NCBI RefSeq assembly: GCF_014287895.1
Contig: NZ_JACOPP010000009.1
Coordinates: 1-64,000, forward strand
DNA: 64,000 nucleotides
Reading direction: 5' to 3'
From: Lawsonibacter hominis
GTDB taxonomy: Bacteria; Bacillota; Clostridia; Oscillospirales; Oscillospiraceae
Below are positions 59,863 through 64,000 of this stretch, piece by piece. A program made the position numbers and the translations under genes. Below the pieces are notes generated by a model, which had not been told where the DNA came from, did no database searches, and saw only the letters and a list, made by a program, of their open reading frames with translations. Position 1 is the first letter of the stretch. Every line of letters starts with the position of its first letter.

Positions 59863-60932
59863 GGCGGATTTGGCTGGATAACCTGCGCTGGGTCATCATT
59901 CTGCTGGTGGTGCTCCATCACCTGGTTTGCTTTTTCAACAGCGCGGGGGTGCCGATGAATGTGAACGCCCCCGGCATTCCCGCTCTGGACGCCATCGCCT
60001 ACTTCTGTTATCCGTGGTTTATGCCCTGTATGTTTCTGCTGGCCGGGATCAGCGCCCGGTATGCCCTGGAAGAGCAGAGCACGGGGCGGTTTCTGGCGGC
60101 GCGGGTGCGCAAACTGCTGATCCCCTTTGCGGCGGGGGTGGTCCTGCTGGGGATACCGCTGGTCAGCTTCGCCTTCGCCGTCAAGGGAGGCTCGGTGGGC
60201 GAGATGATCGCCTATTTCCCCTCGCCCGCCATTGCGCTGTTCTTTCTGGCCCTCATGGGCATGGGGCCGCAGTGGTTCCTGCTGGCGCTGTTTCTCGTCA
60301 CCCTGCTGCTGCTGCCCTTGCGCAGGCTGGACCGGAGCGGCCGGTTCTACGATCTGTGCGGCCGGGCGGGCATGCCCGTACTGCTGGGCCTTTGGCTCCT
60401 GTTCTGGGCCGGTTCCCAGGTGCTGAACGCCACCAACCGCTATCTGCTCTACTTCGTACTGTTTTTGGCGGGGTACTTCCTCTTCGCACACGACGAGGTG
60501 ACGCAGCGGCTCCAGCGATTTCATCTGCCCCTGCTGGGGGCGTCCGGGGCGCTGCTGGTCTGGGTGCTGGCGCGGTGGTTCGGCAAAAGCTTTGCCGACG
60601 CTGCCTTTGTGGAAGACCCGGTTACCACCCTGTTTGGCTGGTGCATGACACTGGCCGCCGTGGGCTGCGCGCGGGCCTGGGGGGATCGGGAGAACCGCCT
60701 GACCCGATACATAAGCGCCCGGGGGTTCGCCCTCTATCAGTTCCACTATCTGGTCCTGACGGTGTGTACCTGGGGGGTGACCAGCTGGCTGAATCTGCCC
60801 GCCGGTTGGAACTATCTGCTCTGCCTGGGGCTCACCCTGGCCATCTGCCTGGGGCTGTATGAGCTCGTTTCCCGCGTACCGGTGCTGGGAGACCTGTTTG
60901 CGCTGCGCCGGAAAGGAAAAGGAGGGCGGTAG
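59859..60932 (+). CDS. Membrane acyltransferase (acyltransferase 3 family)
   Basis: A 357-aa integral membrane protein with about ten helices. The start RRIWLDNLRWVIILLVVLHH carries the His of the acyltransferase 3 family, and the fold continues with FCYPWFMPCMFLLAGISARY and MGPQWFLLALFLVTLLLLPL. Members O-acetylate cell-wall sugars, exopolysaccharide or small molecules; the acceptor here is unknown. GTG 59859 overlaps the regulator stop, so the two are co-expressed and the HTH-AbrB protein may control it. Confidence 0.82.
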   Translation: MRRIWLDNLRWVIILLVVLHHLVCFFNSAGVPMNVNAPGIPALDAIAYFCYPWFMPCMFLLAGISARYALEEQSTGRFLAARVRKLLIPFAAGVVLLGIPLVSFAFAVKGGSVGEMIAYFPSPAIALFFLALMGMGPQWFLLALFLVTLLLLPLRRLDRSGRFYDLCGRAGMPVLLGLWLLFWAGSQVLNATNRYLLYFVLFLAGYFLFAHDEVTQRLQRFHLPLLGASGALLVWVLARWFGKSFADAAFVEDPVTTLFGWCMTLAAVGCARAWGDRENRLTRYISARGFALYQFHYLVLTVCTWGVTSWLNLPAGWNYLLCLGLTLAICLGLYELVSRVPVLGDLFALRRKGKGGR

Positions 60933-60992
60933 CGGCCTGCCGGCGCCGCCCGCGCAGCATCATGGCCGGAAGCCCCCGTCCGGAAAAACGAA

Positions 60993-61036
60993 AACACGGC
61001 CGCCGCAAGACCCATGCTTCTTGCGGCGGCCGTGTT
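60993..61036. terminator. Bidirectional terminator between acyltransferase and hydrogenase-like genes
   Basis: AACACGGCCGCCGCAAGA (60993-61010) pairs perfectly with 61019-61036 over 18 bases. The minus strand continues TTTTCGTTTTTCC, a good T-run; the plus strand has none. Confidence 0.85.
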
Positions 61037-62361
61037 CAGTCGTGATGTAAGGGCTGCTGGCGGCGGAAGGGAGCGGGCAGGTACTCATCTGCCCCGCCTT
61101 CTCCGGCCATATCCCGCATCCGGGCCCGTACTTTGAAGATGCAGTCGTCCTCAGAGGCACGGCCCAGCACCACATCCTCCGCAAAGGCATGGCAGGAAGG
61201 GGCCCCGCAGGAGCCGCAGTGGAGGCCGGGCAGGTGGGATTCCAGCGCCTGGATGCGCAGCTGCTTGGCCATGGCCGCCTCCCGATCCTCGTCCAGCAGG
61301 AAGGCGGGCAGGTATTGCAGCTGCTTGTCCCGCCGCACGATCTCCTGCGCCGGCCCCTGGAGGGTGAAGCTGCTGCGCGTTTCCGGCAGGCCCTTCATCA
61401 GGCCGCGCAGGCGCATTTTTGCAGCGTAAGGATTTTCCACATTGAAGCAGCCGCCCACACAGCCTTGCGTGCAGGCGGAAAGCTCCAGAAAATCCGCCTC
61501 GGGCAGGCGGCCGTCTTCGATCTCCTCCAGCATGCGGATGACGTTTTCGATCCCGTCCACCGCCACGCAGCCCTCGCTGGCGCGGGCCGCGCTCTCTCCG
61601 CCGCAGGCCGCCCAGCTCAGGCCCAGGGCGCCCGCAGTGGAGTGGGGCTCCACCCGTTCCAGCTCCCGCATGGGGGTCAGCAGGCGCAGGTATACGTCCC
61701 GGACGGCGAAGGCTCCGTCCAGCACCGGTTCCCGCAGTCCCTGGGAGACCCGGGCGGCGGTAACCTTGGACGAACAGGGCACGATGGCGAATACGCCGAT
61801 CTGCTCCGGCGCAAGGCCGGTCTCGGCCTCCGCCTCCCGCCGGGCCAGGATAGCGGCCAGTTCCATCGGCAGGATGGTGCAGGCCACATGGTCGATGAGC
61901 TTTGGGAAGCGCATGCGGATCAGCCGCATCACGGTGGGGCAGGAGGAGGAGATTTGGGGCGTTACCGCCGGACGCCCCCGGCGCAGGACGCATTCATGCT
62001 CAAAGGCCGAGATCAGCTCGGCCGCACGGGCCACCTCCCAAACCTTGTGAAAGCCGATCTTCAAAAGGCCGTTCAGAACGATGTCCACATCGTCCAGGTG
62101 CTGGAACTGTGTGTAAAGCGCGGGCTCGGGCAGCGCCACGCAGTAAGAAAACTCCTTCAGCCGCTCCAGAGCGTCGCCCACGGACTTGATGGCCTTGTGG
62201 GGACACACGCGGATACAATTGCCGCAGTCGATGCAGCGGTCGGGCAGAATGGTGGCCTTGCGCCCGCGCACACGGATCGCCTCCGTGGGGCAGCACTTGA
62301 TGCAGGAGGTGCAGCCCCGGCAGCGCCTGTCATCCAGGACTACGGAATGCCTCATGCTCAT
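61036..62361 (-). CDS. [FeFe]-hydrogenase-like protein, putative sensory type
   Basis: A 441-aa protein. Two ferredoxin clusters open it (Cys14, 17, 20, 24 and Cys43, 46, 49, 53). The hydrogenase-like core follows with degenerate H-cluster motifs: SSSCPTVMRL (Cys141; Ser140 stands where the canonical cluster ligand is expected), VPCSSKVTAA (Cys196, no Glu) and ACTQGCVGGCFN (Cys297, 301, 305). A C-terminal 4Fe-4S domain has HCGSCGAPSC and a last Cys near 407. There is no PAS or kinase domain. Such proteins are thought to sense redox state or H2 rather than turn over H2 fast. It is third in an operon with DRTGG and HATPase genes. Confidence 0.82.
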   Translation of the reverse strand: MSMRHSVVLDDRRCRGCTSCIKCCPTEAIRVRGRKATILPDRCIDCGNCIRVCPHKAIKSVGDALERLKEFSYCVALPEPALYTQFQHLDDVDIVLNGLLKIGFHKVWEVARAAELISAFEHECVLRRGRPAVTPQISSSCPTVMRLIRMRFPKLIDHVACTILPMELAAILARREAEAETGLAPEQIGVFAIVPCSSKVTAARVSQGLREPVLDGAFAVRDVYLRLLTPMRELERVEPHSTAGALGLSWAACGGESAARASEGCVAVDGIENVIRMLEEIEDGRLPEADFLELSACTQGCVGGCFNVENPYAAKMRLRGLMKGLPETRSSFTLQGPAQEIVRRDKQLQYLPAFLLDEDREAAMAKQLRIQALESHLPGLHCGSCGAPSCHAFAEDVVLGRASEDDCIFKVRARMRDMAGEGGADEYLPAPFRRQQPLHHD

Positions 62362-62395
62362 GGGGCCCTCTCACCTCCTTTGGCTGGATGATTCC

Positions 62396-62821
62396 TCACT
62401 GGGGAATTTTGATCACGACGGTGACCACAGTGCCCTTGCCTACCTCGGTTTCAATGGTCATCTCATCGGAATAACGCTTCATGTTGGGCAGGCCCATGCC
62501 CGCGCCAAAGCCCAGCTCCCGGGCGGTGGGGCCTGCGGTGGAGTAGCCCTCCTGCATGGCCTGCTCCACATCGGGGATACCGGGACCGGTGTCGGTCATA
62601 CGCAGGACGATGCGGTCCATGTCCACCTCGACCTCCGCCTCGCCGCCGTCGGCGTGGATGACCATGTTGATCTCGCCCTCGTACATGCAGATCGAGGCGC
62701 GGCGGATCACATCCTGGGGCAGGCCCAGCTTCTTCAGGGTGAGCTTCATCTTGCTGGAGGCCTCGCCGGCCTCGATCATGTCGCCGCCCTCCACAGGGTA
62801 GACCAGCTTAATTGTCTCCAT
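62396..62821 (-). CDS. HATPase (anti-sigma/SpoIIAB-like) protein
   Basis: A 141-aa stand-alone GHKL ATPase. GLPQDVIRRASICMYEGEIN, then MVIHADGG, forms the N box region, VLRMTDTGPGIPDVEQAM the G1 box and GFGAGMGLPNMKRYSDEMTI the G2 box. It is similar in size to RsbW/SpoIIAB anti-sigma kinases. It overlaps the DRTGG gene by 14 bases and precedes the hydrogenase-like gene. It may act with them as a soluble signalling unit. Confidence 0.8.
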   Translation of the reverse strand: METIKLVYPVEGGDMIEAGEASSKMKLTLKKLGLPQDVIRRASICMYEGEINMVIHADGGEAEVEVDMDRIVLRMTDTGPGIPDVEQAMQEGYSTAGPTARELGFGAGMGLPNMKRYSDEMTIETEVGKGTVVTVVIKIPQ

Positions 62822-63164
62822 CGCAGTTTCCTCGCAATCCTTTGGAATATAACAGGCCGCAGGCCTCGTACATACGCTTGGGACAGGTCATCACAACGAT
62901 ATCCCGCTCTTCCGCCAGGTGCAGGATGTCCATACCGGGCATCTTTCCGCGGACGAAGACCACGCACTTCATCTCCACCATATCCGCGGTGCGGATCACC
63001 TGCGGATTGACCAGGCCCGTGAGCAGCAGCGCCTGGTTTTTGACAAACGCAAGCACGTCGCTCATAAAATCGCTGCCGCAGGCGGAAAAGACCTCCCGGT
63101 CCAGCTTGTCCTCACCCCACAATACCGTGGCGTTCAGGATCCCTTTGATCTCGGCAAGCCGCAT
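62808..63164 (-). CDS. DRTGG-domain protein
   Basis: A 118-aa protein. RLAEIKGILNATVLWGEDKL, REVFSACGSDFMSDVLAFVK and ALLLTGLVNPQVIRTADMVE followed by MKCVVFVRGKMP match the stand-alone DRTGG proteins found beside clostridial hydrogenase genes. The start at 63164 follows GAGGGGGAC; an in-frame start six codons up would overlap that site. First gene of the sensor-like operon. Confidence 0.78.
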   Translation of the reverse strand: MRLAEIKGILNATVLWGEDKLDREVFSACGSDFMSDVLAFVKNQALLLTGLVNPQVIRTADMVEMKCVVFVRGKMPGMDILHLAEERDIVVMTCPKRMYEACGLLYSKGLRGNCDGDN

Positions 63165-63210
63165 AGGCTTTGTCCCCCTCATGATAAATCAAGCTTCTAT
63201 ATACGCCGAC

Positions 63211-63262
63211 ATTGTACCACAGATTCAGGGGATATGCCAAGGCTTCGTTCAAATATTCACAA
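63211..63262 (-). promoter_or_regulatory. Promoter of the DRTGG/HATPase/hydrogenase-like operon with a Rex-like site
   Basis: On the minus strand TTGGCA (63235-63240) and TACAAT (63211-63216) are 18 bases apart. Just upstream of the -35, TTGTGAATATTTGAACGA (63262-63245) has a perfect left Rex half-site and a poorer right one. The operator is only a candidate. Confidence 0.5.
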
Positions 63263-63303
63263 ACTTTTCCTGGTGAACGGCACAGTTTTGGATATTCCCA
63301 GCA

Positions 63304-63333
63304 TTGACATGACACACGGCAATCCGATATAAT
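63304..63333 (+). promoter_or_regulatory. Promoter of serC
   Basis: TTGACA (63304-63309) and TATAAT (63328-63333) are 18 bases apart, about 80 bases before the start codon. Confidence 0.8.
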
Positions 63334-63411
63334 CAACTTTATCAAGGTAAAGCGGTGGAATCCCGCCCGCCGCGCCTGAAATTTGGAAGGAAATCGAGGA
63401 GGCCATCTATC

Positions 63412-64000
63412 ATGGGAAACGAGCGCGTGTACAATTTCTCCGCAGGCCCGTCCATGCTGCCGCTGGAGGTGCTTGAGAGAGCCGGTTCTGAAATCACGAA
63501 TTACCAGGGCTCCGGCATGTCCGTCATGGAGATGAGCCATCGATCTAAGGTGTTTCAGAAGATCTTTGACGATACCCAGGCCAAGTTCTGCAAGCTGCTG
63601 GGCGTGCCTGAGGGCTATAAGGTCCTCTTCCTGCAGGGCGGCGCTTCTGCCCAGTTCTCTATGGCGCCCCTGAACCTGATCGGCAGGACCGGCAAGGCCG
63701 ATTACGCCGTCACGGGCAACTTCTCCAATATCGCCTACAAGGAGGCCAAGAAGTTCGGCCAGATCCATCTGGCCGCCTCCTCCGAGGACCGGAACCACAC
63801 CTATATCCCCGCGCAGGAGCAGTTGGAGCTGGATCCTGAGGCGTCCTATTTCTACTACTGCGCCAACAACACCATCTACGGCACCGAGTGGCAGTACGTG
63901 CCCGAGACCGGCAACGTGCCCATCGTGTGCGATATGTCCTCGGACATCCTCTCCCGTCCGGTGGACGTGAGCAAGTACGGCATCCTCTTCGCCGGCGCAC
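63412..64000 (+). CDS. serC: Phosphoserine aminotransferase (5' part, runs off the window)
   Basis: SerC makes phosphoserine from 3-phosphohydroxypyruvate and glutamate, the serine branch that feeds cysE. The visible 196 residues open with ERVYNFSAGPSMLPLEVLER, and have MSHRSKVFQKIFDD, FLQGGASAQFSMAPLNL, VTGNFSNIAYKEAKKFG, CANNTIYGTEWQYVP and CDMSSDILSRPVDVSKYG. The Schiff-base Lys should come just after the window end. ATG 63412 follows GAGGAGG. Confidence 0.95.
   Translation, partial: MGNERVYNFSAGPSMLPLEVLERAGSEITNYQGSGMSVMEMSHRSKVFQKIFDDTQAKFCKLLGVPEGYKVLFLQGGASAQFSMAPLNLIGRTGKADYAVTGNFSNIAYKEAKKFGQIHLAASSEDRNHTYIPAQEQLELDPEASYFYYCANNTIYGTEWQYVPETGNVPIVCDMSSDILSRPVDVSKYGILFAGA

Noticed and set aside
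1..64000. CRISPR array, prophage or intact insertion sequence
   Set aside because: No series of spaced identical repeats, no integrase, phage structural or transposase gene was found. The direct repeats seen are regulatory or scars.

Overview
The window looks like chromosomal DNA of an obligately anaerobic, GC-rich clostridium, most likely of the Oscillospiraceae (Flavonifractor/Lawsonibacter/Intestinimonas-like). This rests on GC-rich coding regions with strong Shine-Dalgarno sites, T-box leaders, a trimeric NADH/ferredoxin [FeFe]-hydrogenase cluster with a Rex-type operator, reverse rubrerythrin and rubredoxin, and no respiratory-chain genes. Taxonomy is inferred from gene content only.

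Layout. 0-7.7 kb: redox and housekeeping genes (rubredoxin-like protein, CoA-disulfide-reductase/rhodanese fusion, CarD-like regulator, small HTH regulator with a clear promoter and operator, a comEC gene broken by an in-frame TAG, holA, rnmV). 7.7-13.2 kb: an accessory island that begins at a truncated HTH gene. It holds a response regulator, a histidine kinase, an ABC ATPase and an AT-rich FtsX-type permease, with repeated TGTAAC control modules. 13.3-20.8 kb: rubrerythrin behind a Fur/PerR-type palindrome, a decayed P1-family peptidase gene, an acetyltransferase, an HTH-membrane protein, a UvrD/PcrA helicase, a HAD hydrolase, a 3-methyladenine glycosylase and an EamA transporter. 20.8-27.7 kb: two T-box operons, one with a Trp specifier (UGG) before a TrpXYP-type ABC transporter and one with a Cys specifier (UGC) before alpha/beta hydrolase-cysE-cysS. 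27.7-36.8 kb: M20 amidohydrolase, MATE transporter, polA, three acetyltransferases including rimI, tsaD, then an AT-rich spacer and tRNA-Thr(CGT). 37-50.5 kb: amino-acid and peptide metabolism, with GntR/cysteine desulfidase divergently arranged, RidA and M17 aminopeptidase, then NIF3-like, class V PLP enzyme, GntR and a full OppABCDF system. 50.8-52.9 kb: rpsF-ssb-rpsR and an M55 D-aminopeptidase. 53-63.2 kb (minus strand): the hydrogenase locus, with NuoE/HATPase/2Fe-2S/NuoF/HydA downstream of a Rex box, PHP and DRTGG genes, and a separate DRTGG/HATPase/hydrogenase-like putative sensor operon. An HTH-AbrB regulator and an acyltransferase on the opposite strand lie between the two parts. 63.4 kb to the end: the 5' part of serC.

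How the parts fit together. Much of the window concerns amino-acid and peptide fermentation with redox balancing. Oligopeptides enter through Opp and are cut by M17, M20 and M55 peptidases. Cysteine is made (cysE), charged (cysS) and degraded (desulfidase). Reducing equivalents can leave as H2 through the NADH/ferredoxin hydrogenase, probably under Rex control, while rubredoxin and rubrerythrin deal with peroxide. No CRISPR array, prophage, rRNA operon or intact insertion sequence was seen.
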